A stretch of 64,000 nucleotides of DNA. Source: Ferrimonas gelatinilytica. GTDB lineage: Bacteria; Pseudomonadota; Gammaproteobacteria; Enterobacterales; Shewanellaceae. Every line of letters begins with the position of its first letter. Within the stretch, counting starts at the first letter, position 1. Positions 8,476 to 16,845 of the stretch are shown here, one piece after another. The translations under genes and the position numbers were made by a program. The stretch is from the NCBI RefSeq assembly GCF_039544205.1, contig NZ_BAABLF010000005.1, positions 496,001 to 560,000 of the forward strand, read 5' to 3'. The notes beneath the pieces were generated by a model that was given only the letters and a program-made list of their open reading frames with translations, made no database searches and had not been told where the DNA came from.

Positions 8476-9126
8476 ATGATCCCGTCCATGACCCGAAACG
8501 GCCTGCTCCTGGCCCTGTTTGGCCTGGCGGCGGCTGGCCTGGTGGCCCTCACCCATGAGGGCACCAAGGACCGGATCGCCGAGCAGCAAAAGCAACAACT
8601 GGTCGCGACCCTGGCCCAGATCCTGCCAGGCGACCTGTACAACAACGCGCCGCACGATGACTGTCGCCTGCTGCAAAGCCGGCAATATCTCGGCACCCGC
8701 GAACCCCAGCCGGCGTTCATCGCCCGACGGGATTCAGAGCCGGTGGCAATGGCAATGGAAACCGTGGCCCCGGATGGCTACAACGGCGATATCCACCTGA
8801 TTGTCGGGATCCGCTGGAACGGGGAGATCCTCGGGGTGCGCACCCTCAACCATAATGAGACACCCGGCCTTGGGGATCTGATCGACATTCGCCGCTCCGA
8901 TTGGGTCACCCGCTTCAGCGGCTACCAGCTCGAGTCGGAGAAAGATCCTCGCTTTGCGGTCAAGCGTGACGGCGGTGAATTTGACCAGTTCACCGGTGCC
9001 ACCATCACCCCTCGGGCCTATGTCAAAGCGGTGAAAAACGCCCTGATCTACTTCAACAGCAACAAGGCTAAGCTGCTCCAGGCCCCTCGCTGCTGGAGTG
9101 AAAACGAACAAGGAGCACAGCCATGA
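8476..9126 (+). CDS. rnfG: Rnf electron transport complex subunit G
   Basis: 216 residues with one N-terminal membrane segment (about 9-26) and a periplasmic FMN-binding domain. The FTGATITPRAYVKAV motif (about 174-188) contains the threonine expected to bind FMN covalently; the family form is SGATxT. NHNETPGLGD is the conserved FMN domain motif. It starts one base after the rnfD stop and overlaps rnfE by four bases (ATGA). Confidence 0.95.
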   Translation: MIPSMTRNGLLLALFGLAAAGLVALTHEGTKDRIAEQQKQQLVATLAQILPGDLYNNAPHDDCRLLQSRQYLGTREPQPAFIARRDSEPVAMAMETVAPDGYNGDIHLIVGIRWNGEILGVRTLNHNETPGLGDLIDIRRSDWVTRFSGYQLESEKDPRFAVKRDGGEFDQFTGATITPRAYVKAVKNALIYFNSNKAKLLQAPRCWSENEQGAQP

Positions 9127-9821
9127 GCCATCCCCCCTATCGCGATATTGCCTGGCAGGCTCTGTGGAAAAACAACCCCGGCATCGTCCAGTTGCTGGGG
9201 CTCTGCCCGCTGCTGGCGGTGACCAATACCCTGACCAACGCCCTGGGGCTGGGGTTGGCCACGTTGCTGGTGCTGGTCGGTTCCAACATCCTGGTCTCGT
9301 TGCTGCGTAAAGGGATCCCCAACGAAATCCGGATCCCGGTGTACGTAATGATCATCGCCTCCTTGGTGACCTGCGTGCAGTTGCTGGTCAACGCCTACGC
9401 CTATGGGCTCTATCTCAGCCTGGGGATCTTCCTTCCGCTCATCGTCACCAACTGCGTCATCATCGGTCGTGCCGAGGCCTTCGCCTCCAAGAACCCGGTG
9501 GGGATCGCGGCCTGGGACGGTCTGATGATGGGGCTGGGTTTCACCCTGGTACTGATGATCCTTGGCGGTACCCGCGAGCTGGTTGGCCAGGGCACCCTGT
9601 TTGATGGTGCCGACCTGCTCCTGGGGGATTGGGCCACGATACTCAGGGTCCAGGTGTACCATCTCGACAGCCCCTTCCTGCTGGCGCTGCTACCGCCTGG
9701 AGCCTTTATCGCCATGGGGTTACTGATCGCGGCGAAAAACCGGCTCAATAGCCGCGTAGAAGCGATGGTCAGCCCCCGAAGCGATGTAAAAGCCCCGGTT
9801 GAGCGGGTACGGATAAGCTAA
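9123..9821 (+). CDS. rnfE: Rnf electron transport complex subunit E
   Basis: 232 residues, six membrane segments, paralogue of RnfA. It keeps the matching intramembrane motifs LLGLCPLLAVTNTL and FLPLIVTNCVIIGRAEAFA. The four-base overlap with rnfG indicates translational coupling. It is the last rnf gene, and nth follows after 18 bases, as in E. coli. Confidence 0.95.
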   Translation: MSHPPYRDIAWQALWKNNPGIVQLLGLCPLLAVTNTLTNALGLGLATLLVLVGSNILVSLLRKGIPNEIRIPVYVMIIASLVTCVQLLVNAYAYGLYLSLGIFLPLIVTNCVIIGRAEAFASKNPVGIAAWDGLMMGLGFTLVLMILGGTRELVGQGTLFDGADLLLGDWATILRVQVYHLDSPFLLALLPPGAFIAMGLLIAAKNRLNSRVEAMVSPRSDVKAPVERVRIS

Positions 9822-9839
9822 CAAAGGGACTTAAGAGGC

Positions 9840-10481
9840 ATGAATAAAGAGAAAAGGCGCCAGATCCTGGAGCGCCTGCGTACCAACAACCCCCACCCGG
9901 AAACCGAGCTGGAGTTCTCCTCTCCCTACGAACTGCTGGTGGCGGTGGCGCTCTCCGCCCAGGCCACCGACGTCTCCGTCAACAAAGCAACCCGCAAGCT
10001 GTTCCCGATCGCCAATACGCCAGAGGCGATGCTCAACCTTGGGGTCGAGGGAGTGAAGGCGCATATTAAGACCATCGGCCTTTACAACACCAAGGCGGAG
10101 AATGTCATCAAGGCGGCACGCATACTGGTGGAGCAACACAATGGGGAGGTTCCCCAGGACAGGGCGGCGCTGGAAAAGCTGCCCGGCGTTGGCCGTAAGA
10201 CCGCCAACGTGGTCCTCAACACCGCGTTTGGCTGGCCCACCATTGCCGTCGACACCCATATTTTTCGCGTATCCAACCGCACCAAGTTCGCAGTGGGAAA
10301 AAATGTCGATGAGGTGGAGCAGAAACTGCTCAAAGTGGTTCCCGCCGAATTCAAGGTCGATGTCCATCACTGGCTTATCCTTCACGGGCGATACACCTGC
10401 CTCGCGCGCAAACCCCGTTGTGGGTCCTGCCTGATTGAAGACCTCTGTGAGTTCAAGGAAAAGGTCTACCCGGAGGAGTAA
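9840..10481 (+). CDS. nth: Endonuclease III (DNA glycosylase/AP lyase)
   Basis: 213 residues, against 211 in E. coli. The helix-hairpin-helix LPGVGRKTANVV with its catalytic Lys, the catalytic Asp in AVDTHIFRV, and the C-terminal 4Fe-4S ligands in CLARKPRCGSCLIEDLC are all present. The enzyme removes oxidised pyrimidines and cleaves the abasic site. AAAGGGACTTAAGAGG precedes the ATG. It is probably co-transcribed with rnf. Confidence 0.97.
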   Translation: MNKEKRRQILERLRTNNPHPETELEFSSPYELLVAVALSAQATDVSVNKATRKLFPIANTPEAMLNLGVEGVKAHIKTIGLYNTKAENVIKAARILVEQHNGEVPQDRAALEKLPGVGRKTANVVLNTAFGWPTIAVDTHIFRVSNRTKFAVGKNVDEVEQKLLKVVPAEFKVDVHHWLILHGRYTCLARKPRCGSCLIEDLCEFKEKVYPEE

Positions 10482-10559
10482 GGCCCCGCTGAAACTGAGC
10501 AGATTTTAAACCCTCGTCGCCCTGCCGCTTAACGATTGCCCGAACACTCCGCCGCGGCC

Positions 10560-10588
10560 TTGCACCGGTCCAGGCTTTCTGGTCTAAT
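10560..10588 (+). promoter_or_regulatory. tRNA-Cys promoter
   Basis: TTGCAC (10560-10565), a 17-base spacer, and TCTAAT (10583-10588). The C-rich run after the -10 element resembles a stringent-type discriminator. The predicted start is near 10595. Confidence 0.55.
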
Positions 10589-10620
10589 CCCCTCGCTGTC
10601 GCACACAAGCGACAGCTTAT

Positions 10621-10694
10621 GGCGCGTTGGCAGAGTGGCTATGCAGCGGATTGCAAATCCGTGGACCTCGGTTCGACTCCGGGACGCGCCTCCA
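10621..10694 (+). tRNA. tRNA-Cys (anticodon GCA)
   Basis: 74 bases ending in an encoded CCA (10692-10694). The acceptor arms GGCGCGT and ACGCGCC pair perfectly. The anticodon loop TTGCAAA (10651-10657) gives GCA, and the T-arm contains GGTTCGACTCC. Just upstream is a perfect 8-bp hairpin GCTGTCGC/GCGACAGC (10595-10616), probably in the precursor leader. Confidence 0.96.
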
Positions 10695-10705
10695 ACTACG
10701 AAACA

Positions 10706-10740
10706 AAAACGCCGCTCCTCGGAGCGGCGTTTTTGTTTTT
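10706..10740 (+). terminator. Rho-independent terminator after tRNA-Cys
   Basis: Stem AAAACGCCGCTCC/GGAGCGGCGTTTT with a 2-base loop, then TTTTGTTTTT. Confidence 0.9.
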
Positions 10741-10834
10741 CCTCTTCCCCACTCCAAGCCCCTAAATTCTCGGCACAAAGAGTCATTATTTGCCAAGCTT
10801 GATGCGTTGATTAACAACGCACTACGGAGGCTCC

Positions 10835-11605
10835 ATGAATCTTTTCTGTCGCTCCATCGCCCGCAAACTAGTCTGGGTCACCCTGCCCCTTGTGATGGCA
10901 TTCAGCGCCGTCCTTCATGCCGAAGATACGCTGGCTGACCACTGGATGGTCACGCCCAAAGCCGGCGAGCAAAAGACGTTCGAAGAGGCACTCAAGAAAC
11001 ATCTCAACTACCGCCAGGGCAAGGGCGATCCTCGCCAGTGGAAGGTGTACGTCCAGGTCCTGGGTGAGAACCTCAATACCTATATTATCCGCAGCTGCTG
11101 CTTCAAATGGGCGGAGATGGACCAATACCGTCAGTGGGGCCAGGATAATCGCACTACGGATCATTGGAACGACCATGTTAAACCCTTGGTGGCCCATGCA
11201 TCCCATAATTTCAGCCGCCTGGATATGGTCAACAGTCACTGGCCGGAAGATGACAGCGAATACCAGTATTTCGGCGTCAGCCAAATGAAGGTCAAGGCCG
11301 GCCATGCCGCCTCGACCCGTAGCGATCTCGCGACCATCAGCGATCACGCCAAGGAGATGAAGTGGCCCTACTTCTGGTCCTGGAGCTGGCAGGAGGCCGG
11401 GGATAACACCCTCTCGCTGGTGACCCCTTTCCCCAACTATGCGGCCATGGAATCCCCACAAACCAGCTTTTTCGAAGCCCTGAAACAACACCTCTCATCA
11501 GAGAGCCGGGCACAGAAGTTGATAGAGAGCTGGAGCAGCCACTTCAGTGACAGTCGCTACGACCTCTACCGTCTGCGCACTGACCTGTCGATGACCAAAC
11601 CATAG
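10835..11605 (+). CDS. Secreted protein of unknown function
   Basis: 256 residues with a signal peptide (basic N-terminus, hydrophobic to about residue 27, likely cleavage after VLHA). GGAGG precedes the ATG. The mature part has two similar halves, each with a short beta-alpha pattern and Trp-rich ends: KTFEEALKKHL with IIRSCCFKWAEMDQY, and KAGHAASTRSDLATI with YFWSWSWQEAGDNTL. That layout recalls a duplicated dimeric alpha/beta-barrel (ABM/Dabb) fold, but this is a guess from pattern only. A palindrome TGCGTTG/CAACGCA (10803-10821) sits just before the ribosome site and may be regulatory. Confidence 0.75.
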   Translation: MNLFCRSIARKLVWVTLPLVMAFSAVLHAEDTLADHWMVTPKAGEQKTFEEALKKHLNYRQGKGDPRQWKVYVQVLGENLNTYIIRSCCFKWAEMDQYRQWGQDNRTTDHWNDHVKPLVAHASHNFSRLDMVNSHWPEDDSEYQYFGVSQMKVKAGHAASTRSDLATISDHAKEMKWPYFWSWSWQEAGDNTLSLVTPFPNYAAMESPQTSFFEALKQHLSSESRAQKLIESWSSHFSDSRYDLYRLRTDLSMTKP

Positions 11606-11623
11606 AGGGAACTGCCCCGAGCA

Positions 11624-11657
11624 TAAAAAAACGCTGCCGATGGCAGCGTTTTTTCGT
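11624..11657. terminator. Bidirectional terminator between the secreted protein and ihfA
   Basis: Stem AACGCTGCC/GGCAGCGTT with an A-run before and a T-run after, so it can end transcription from both convergent genes. Confidence 0.85.
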
Positions 11658-11670
11658 TTCTGGGATCACA

Positions 11671-11988
11671 CTACTGCGCGTCATCCAGGTGCTCGGTGAG
11701 ATGCTCTGACTCCTCGATCCGCGCCTTGAGTTTCTGGCCCGGCCGGAAAGTCACGACCCGACGCGCACTGATGGGGATATCTTCCCCGGTTTTCGGATTG
11801 CGTCCGGGACGTTGATTCTTTTCCCGCAACTCGAAGTTTCCAAAACCTGACAGCTTTACCTGCTCGCCGTTTTCCAGCGCTTGGCGGATCTCCTCGAAGA
11901 AGATCTCCACCATATCTTTGGCATCCCGCTTATGCAGGCCAAAGGAGTCCACAAGTCGCTCTGCCATGTCGGCTTTGGTCAGCGCCAT
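11671..11988 (-). CDS. ihfA: Integration host factor subunit alpha
   Basis: 105 residues of the HU/IHF fold. It begins MALTKADMAERLVDSFGL and carries the DNA-intercalating beta-arm core GRNPKTGEDIPI. The alpha-subunit features KLSGFGNFELREKNQRPGRN and FRPGQKLK are present. With IHF-beta it bends DNA at sites of recombination, replication and regulation. It starts 5 bases after pheT, the conserved pheST-ihfA order. The C-terminus is a few residues longer than the E. coli protein. Confidence 0.96.
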   Translation of the reverse strand: MALTKADMAERLVDSFGLHKRDAKDMVEIFFEEIRQALENGEQVKLSGFGNFELREKNQRPGRNPKTGEDIPISARRVVTFRPGQKLKARIEESEHLTEHLDDAQ

Positions 11989-11993
11989 AATGT

Positions 11994-14381
11994 TCAGTCC
12001 CTCAACTGTGCGTTGAACTCTGATTGCAGGGCGTTGACAATCTTCTCGACCGCCTGAGCGATCTCTTTCTCTTCCAGAGTGCGCTCAACGTCCTGCAAGG
12101 TTAAGGCGATGGCGAGGCTCTTATGCCCCTCTTCCACACCTTTACCGCGATATACATCGAACAAGTTTACGGCAACCAACTGATTTGAGCCAACTTTTCT
12201 TATCAGATTCTTAACATCCCCAGCGTTGACGCTGTCGGCCACCACCACCGCGATATCCCGACGGTTAGCGGGAAACTTGGATACCGGTTGCGCCTTGGGC
12301 AGCACACGCTGTTCGATCGCCGCCAGCTCGAGCTCAAACACGATGGTGCGACCATTCAGGCCGAGCTTCTTCTCGTGCTGCGGGTGAATCGCACCGATGT
12401 AACCGACCACCTTGTCGCCTTTGACAATCTCGGCGCTTTGGCCAGGGTGCAGTGCGGGGTTGGCCGCTGGACGGAAAGAGAAGGCGTGCGGGTCATTGGT
12501 CAACGCCAGTACCGCTTCGAGATCGCCCTTGAGATCGAAGAAATCCACGCTGTTAGCCGCCATGTCCCAGTGCTCATCACTCTGGGTACCGGCAATCACC
12601 GCTGCCAACATCCCCTCCTGGCGTACACCATTCTCAGCCTGCTCATCAGGGATGAAACGCAGGCCGGACTCAAACAGGCGGACACGCCCCTGCTGACGGG
12701 CCTGATTATAGGCCACCGCACCCAACAGCCCGGTGAGCAGCGATAGGCGCATGGCGGACATCTCGGAGGAGATGGGGTTGGGCAGGACCATCGGCGCCAC
12801 GTCCGGGTGCAGACGGGCCTGCAACTTGGGATCCACGAAGCTGTAGGTGATCGCTTCCTGGAAGCCACGATCCACCAGCAGGCTGCGAACACGCTTCACC
12901 GGCAGGACCGCTTCACGGTGGTCCGTCATGGTCAGCGCAGCAACCGGAGCGAGGTTGGGGATGTTGTTGTAGCCGTAGATCCGGGCCACTTCCTCGATCA
13001 GGTCCTGCTCGATGGCCATGTCAAAACGCCAGCTTGGTGCGGTCGCCTGCCAGCCATCGGTCACCGTGGTCACGTCACAGCCCAGACGCACCAGGATGTT
13101 GTGCACCGTGGCGTCATCGATATGGTGGCCCAGCAGGCGGTCCAGCTTTTCGCGGCGCAGGGTGATGGTGGCCGCCTTGGGCAGGTGTTGGTCCGATTTC
13201 ACCTCGACCACGGGACCCGCTTCACCGCCGCAGATGGCGATCAGCAGTGCCGTCGCCCGCTCCATCGCCTTGGCTTGCAGTTGGCTGTCGACGCCGCGCT
13301 CGAAGCGGTGGGAGGAGTCGGTATGCAGACCGTAAGAGCGTGCTTTACCAATGATGGAGAGCGGGTTGAAGAAGGCACACTCCAGCACCACATCGGTGGT
13401 CGCCTCGGTGACACCGCTGTGCTCACCACCGAAGATCCCCGCCAGGGCCAGCGGGCCCTTATCATCGGCGATCAACAGGGTGTCTTCGCGAGGCTCCACC
13501 TGGTTACCATCCAGCAGGGTCAGGCTTTCACCGGCCCTGGCCAGACGGACCTGGATATCACCCTGAAGCTGGGCACGGTCAAACGCGTGCATCGGCTGGC
13601 CATACTCCAGCAGCAGGAAGTTGGTGACATCCACCACGGGATCGATAGAACGGATCCCACCGCGACGCAGCTTCTCCTGCAGCCACAGCGGAGTCTCAGC
13701 CTTAACATTGATGTTCTTGATCACCCGGCCCAGATAACGGGGACAGTGCTCGGGAGCATCAACCCGGATCCCAACCACATCATCGATCACCGGTGCGACC
13801 GGAGCCACTTCCGGTTCGGTGACGTCGCAGCTGTTGAGCACACCCACTTCCCGTGCCACGCCCACCAGGCCGAGACAATCGGCGCGGTTGGGGGTCAGGT
13901 CGATCTCGATCTGCCGGTCGTCCAGCTTCAGGTAGTCACGGATGTCGGTGCCAACAGGTGCGTCAGCCGGCAACTCAATGATGCCATCGGACTCAACGTC
14001 GATACCCAGCTCGGTGAAGGAGCAGAGCATGCCGTGGGAGGGTTGGCCACGCAGCTTGGCTTTCTTGATCTTGAAGCCACCGGGCAGCTCGGCACCCACG
14101 GTCGCACAGGCGACCTTCAGACCCAGGCGGCAGTTCTTGGCGCCGCAAACGATGTCCAGCAGCGCATCGCCACCGACATTGACCTTGGTCACCTGCAGTT
14201 TATCCGCATCCGGGTGGGGGCCACATTCGACCACTTCACCCACCACAACGCCACTGAAAGTGGCGGCCACCGGCTCGATACCGTCCACTTCCAGGCCCGC
14301 CATGGAGATCTGCTCGGACAGTTCCAGAGTGCTGATCGCCGGGTTTACCCACTCACGCAACCAGGATTCGCTGAATTTCAT
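11994..14381 (-). CDS. pheT: Phenylalanine--tRNA ligase beta subunit
   Basis: 795 residues, as in E. coli. The order is an N-terminal tRNA-binding domain (about 40-150), the B3/B4 editing domain, B5, the catalytic-like core and the C-terminal FDX-ACB anticodon-binding domain (SKFPANRRDIAVVVADSV onward). It begins MKFSESWLREWVNPAI. It forms the alpha2beta2 enzyme with PheS, 15 bases upstream in the same operon. Confidence 0.97.
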   Translation of the reverse strand: MKFSESWLREWVNPAISTLELSEQISMAGLEVDGIEPVAATFSGVVVGEVVECGPHPDADKLQVTKVNVGGDALLDIVCGAKNCRLGLKVACATVGAELPGGFKIKKAKLRGQPSHGMLCSFTELGIDVESDGIIELPADAPVGTDIRDYLKLDDRQIEIDLTPNRADCLGLVGVAREVGVLNSCDVTEPEVAPVAPVIDDVVGIRVDAPEHCPRYLGRVIKNINVKAETPLWLQEKLRRGGIRSIDPVVDVTNFLLLEYGQPMHAFDRAQLQGDIQVRLARAGESLTLLDGNQVEPREDTLLIADDKGPLALAGIFGGEHSGVTEATTDVVLECAFFNPLSIIGKARSYGLHTDSSHRFERGVDSQLQAKAMERATALLIAICGGEAGPVVEVKSDQHLPKAATITLRREKLDRLLGHHIDDATVHNILVRLGCDVTTVTDGWQATAPSWRFDMAIEQDLIEEVARIYGYNNIPNLAPVAALTMTDHREAVLPVKRVRSLLVDRGFQEAITYSFVDPKLQARLHPDVAPMVLPNPISSEMSAMRLSLLTGLLGAVAYNQARQQGRVRLFESGLRFIPDEQAENGVRQEGMLAAVIAGTQSDEHWDMAANSVDFFDLKGDLEAVLALTNDPHAFSFRPAANPALHPGQSAEIVKGDKVVGYIGAIHPQHEKKLGLNGRTIVFELELAAIEQRVLPKAQPVSKFPANRRDIAVVVADSVNAGDVKNLIRKVGSNQLVAVNLFDVYRGKGVEEGHKSLAIALTLQDVERTLEEKEIAQAVEKIVNALQSEFNAQLRD

Positions 14382-14396
14382 TTTCCCTCTTTCCTC

Positions 14397-15380
14397 TTAC
14401 TGGAACTGCTTCAGGAAGCGCAGATCGTTCTCGAAGAACGCACGCAGATCGTTGACGCCGTAGCGCAACATGGTCAGGCGCTCAACGCCCATGCCGAAGG
14501 CAAAGCCGGTGTACTTCTCCGGATCAATGCCCACGGACTCCAGCACCTTGGGGTGCACCATGCCGCAACCCAGTACCTCCAGCCACTTGTCGCCTTTGCG
14601 GCGAACATCCACCTCGGCAGAGGGCTCGGTGAAGGGGAAGTAGGAGGGGCGGAAACGTACTTCCAGGTCCTCTTCGAAGAAGTTGCGCAGGAAGTCGTAC
14701 AGCACGCCCTTGAGCTCGGCAAAGGAGACCTTCTCGGCCACCAGCAGTCCCTCCACCTGATGGAACATCGGCGTGTGGGTTTGATCGTAATCGTTACGGT
14801 AAACGCGACCGGGACAGATGATCCGGATCGGTGGCTGCTGCTTCTCCATAGTGCGGATCTGGACACCACTGGTGTGGGTACGCAGCATCAGCGCCGGGTT
14901 GAAGAAGAAGGTGTCATGATCGGTACGAGCCGGATGGTGCGCCGGGATATTGAGGGCATCGAAGTTGTGGAAACTGTCCTCAATCTCCGGCCCGTTGGCC
15001 ACTTCAAAGCCCAGGTCGGCAAAGAAAGCTTCGATACGCTCGATGGTGCGGCTCACCGGGTGCATACCGCCGCTGGCCAGCTTGCGCCCGGGCAGCGTCA
15101 CATCGATGGACTCCGCCGCCAGCTTGGCGTTCAGCGCTTCGGTCTGCAGCCCTTCGATGCGGGCATTGAGGGCTTGCTGCACCTGCTGCTTGCCCGCGTT
15201 GATCTTTTGACCCGCGGCAGGACGCTCCTCCGCAGAGAGCTGACCCAGTGATTTCATCAGGGCGGTGATCTCACCCTTCTTGCCCAGGTAATTTACCCTA
15301 AGCTCATCCAATTGTTTCAGATCGTGGCTGGCCTCAATGGCCGCCAACGCCTGAGCAACGATATCTGCTAATTGCTGCAT
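14397..15380 (-). CDS. pheS: Phenylalanine--tRNA ligase alpha subunit
   Basis: 327 residues. An N-terminal coiled coil (about 1-85) is followed by the class II core with motif 2 (ICPGRVYRNDYDQTHTPMFHQVEG) and motif 3 (GFAFGMGVERLTMLRYG). It catalyses phenylalanine activation. First gene of pheS-pheT-ihfA. Here the operon is not attached to thrS-infC-rpmI-rplT as in E. coli. Confidence 0.97.
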   Translation of the reverse strand: MQQLADIVAQALAAIEASHDLKQLDELRVNYLGKKGEITALMKSLGQLSAEERPAAGQKINAGKQQVQQALNARIEGLQTEALNAKLAAESIDVTLPGRKLASGGMHPVSRTIERIEAFFADLGFEVANGPEIEDSFHNFDALNIPAHHPARTDHDTFFFNPALMLRTHTSGVQIRTMEKQQPPIRIICPGRVYRNDYDQTHTPMFHQVEGLLVAEKVSFAELKGVLYDFLRNFFEEDLEVRFRPSYFPFTEPSAEVDVRRKGDKWLEVLGCGMVHPKVLESVGIDPEKYTGFAFGMGVERLTMLRYGVNDLRAFFENDLRFLKQFQ

Positions 15381-15691
15381 CTGTATATTTCTCGGTACCG
15401 GTCCGACTGTTGTGATCCGTCAATTCTACCCGGGCGGTGCGGCAAAACCAGCAGGGTGTTGCGCAATCCCGACCCGAAAAGGCCGGCGCCGACACCCGCA
15501 CCGCTGCTTCGCACTGCTCAAAGCTGGGGCTGACAAAGGGTACAGAGTCTACTGTATTGTGGCCTTTAGAAAAACCTCCAAGAGGACCACGGGGCAAGCG
15601 TCGCCCCCGATGTTGTTGAAAGATCCATGGTCAACCCGGATCGCGGGAGCTAACCCGGCGGCTTAAGCTCAATTGAAACGAGGCGAAGATA
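15381..15691 (-). promoter_or_regulatory. pheS upstream region with a possible structured leader
   Basis: On the minus strand the pheS leader can form a long-range stem: GGTGCGG (arm at 15496-15502) pairs with CCGCACC (arm at 15436-15442), extended by GGGTGT/ACACCC. A weak -10 TACAGT lies at 15551-15556. No Phe-rich leader peptide was found, so E. coli-style pheM attenuation is not supported. On the plus strand, GAGGCGA serves as ribosome site for the next gene. Confidence 0.25.
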
Positions 15692-16573
15692 ATGGACAGC
15701 ACAAGAAAGGGGATCTTACTGGCGCTGGCCGGCGTCACCATCCTCAGCTTCGACAGCTTGCTGGTCAGGCTGATCCAGGCCTCCCCGTGGGACCTGCTGT
15801 TCTGGCGCGGCACCCTATTGAGCCTTACCCTAATGCTGGTCAATGCCCTGACCCGACACTTTCACCCCCCCGCCCCTTCCCGTGACCGCCCATCCTCGCT
15901 TCAGCCCTTACTGGGCGGCGCCGCCTTCGCCTGCTCCACCGTGCTGTTTGTGCTGGCGCTCAGCCACACCCAGGTCACCAGCGCTTTGGTGATCATCAAC
16001 ACTGCACCCTTTTTTGCCGCCCTCATCGCCCTGCTGTTTCTGCGTGAATCCCTGCAACTGCACACTCTGGCGGCGATTGTGGTCGCCACCTGCGGCGTCG
16101 GCTTAATTTTCGAATACGCCCCGAAAGCCAGTGAGATTCAAGGCGACCTTTATGCCCTTGGGGCCGCCCTGGGAACCGCCTGCTACCTGGTAGTGATGCG
16201 GGCTGCCAAGGGAGAGAACGGTGCCAAGACTCTGATGATGGCGGGAGTCTTTACCGCGCTGTTTGCGCTCTTCAAAGGGGCCGATCCGACCGCCCTCTCG
16301 GGCACTCACCTGCTCCTGATGCTGATCCTGGGTGTTTTGGTGGTGCCCGGCTCCGGGCTTTGCATCGCTCGGGCCCCAAAATATCTCCCCGCCGCCCAGA
16401 CCGGCCTGATCCTGCTGTTGGAGATACTGCTTGGGCCACTGTTTGTCTTCCTGGCCCTTGGCGAGCGTCCCTCGGATAACGACATTGCCGGCGGCACCCT
16501 GGTGTTGTGGACCCTGGTCGCTCATACCCTCTATGACGAGTTCCGCCAACGGCGTAAGGGCAGCCCTCCTTAA
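15692..16573 (+). CDS. EamA/DMT-family metabolite exporter
   Basis: 293 residues with ten predicted membrane segments in two EamA repeats. The first begins GILLALAGVTILSFDSLLVR; the second begins at about residue 145 (GDLYALGAALGTACYLVVMR). Members of this superfamily export amino acids or other small metabolites; the substrate cannot be read from sequence. GAGGCGAAG precedes the ATG. Monocistronic. Confidence 0.85.
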   Translation: MDSTRKGILLALAGVTILSFDSLLVRLIQASPWDLLFWRGTLLSLTLMLVNALTRHFHPPAPSRDRPSSLQPLLGGAAFACSTVLFVLALSHTQVTSALVIINTAPFFAALIALLFLRESLQLHTLAAIVVATCGVGLIFEYAPKASEIQGDLYALGAALGTACYLVVMRAAKGENGAKTLMMAGVFTALFALFKGADPTALSGTHLLLMLILGVLVVPGSGLCIARAPKYLPAAQTGLILLLEILLGPLFVFLALGERPSDNDIAGGTLVLWTLVAHTLYDEFRQRRKGSPP

Positions 16574-16660
16574 CCAGCAAAGGTTAACCGCCAGGCCCAA
16601 GTGGACTCCCGGGCCAGCGCTCTTGGTTTCTTCCTCGACCCGGGCCTCGAACACTCAAGG

Positions 16661-16676
16661 TGTGACATGCATCACA
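16661..16676 (+). promoter_or_regulatory. CRP-type binding site
   Basis: TGTGA-CATGCA-TCACA is an exact match to the TGTGA-N6-TCACA core. It lies between convergent genes, upstream of a rho-independent terminator on the plus strand, which suggests it controls a small RNA rather than a flanking gene. Confidence 0.6.
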
Positions 16677-16812
16677 CTTGCAACTTTTGTTGAAACCGAC
16701 GATGAACTCTACCGGGCCTTAGGCGTCTGACCCAGTAAGCAAGCTTCCCTGCAAACGAACCCTTGCCTTTTTGAGTTCTGACATCTCTGTCTTCTTTGCC
16801 TGACTGGGTCAT
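16672..16812 (-). CDS. Possible small basic protein (46 aa)
   Basis: An ATG at 16812 with a perfect AGGAG eight bases upstream opens a 46-codon frame that begins MTQSGKEDRDVRTQKGKG and ends FQQKLQV. It is very basic and resembles no family I know. Against it: several codons that should be rare in this GC-rich genome (AGA, AGG, CTA), and its DNA is better explained by the sRNA candidate on the other strand. It lies downstream of, and co-directional with, the S9 peptidase. Confidence 0.3.
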   Translation of the reverse strand: MTQSGKEDRDVRTQKGKGSFAGKLAYWVRRLRPGRVHRRFQQKLQV

Positions 16813-16845
16813 CTTGCCGTCTCCTAACCGGGGCGGCTTTTTTTT
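16705..16845 (+). ncRNA. Candidate CRP-controlled small RNA
   Basis: The segment from a start site about 40-60 bases after the CRP site to the T-run is about 115-140 nt. It has no plus-strand ORF. A 9-bp stem TGACCCAGT/ACTGGGTCA (16728-16736 with 16802-16810) encloses a pyrimidine-rich stretch, and a terminator hairpin with eight T follows. That architecture, with a U-rich loop and intrinsic terminator, is typical of Hfq-dependent sRNAs. No clear -10 is visible, and it does not match Spot 42, CyaR, RyhB or 6S RNA as I remember them. It overlaps the small minus-strand ORF described separately. Confidence 0.4.
16816..16845 (+). terminator. Rho-independent terminator of the candidate sRNA
   Basis: Stem GCCGTCTC/GGGGCGGC, with two G-T pairs and a 6-base loop, then eight T. 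Confidence 0.65.

Noticed and set aside
12807..15251. An 814-codon open frame antisense to pheT and pheS
   Set aside because: It exactly mirrors two certain genes and has no ribosome site or recognisable motif. GC-rich codon bias keeps the opposite strand open.
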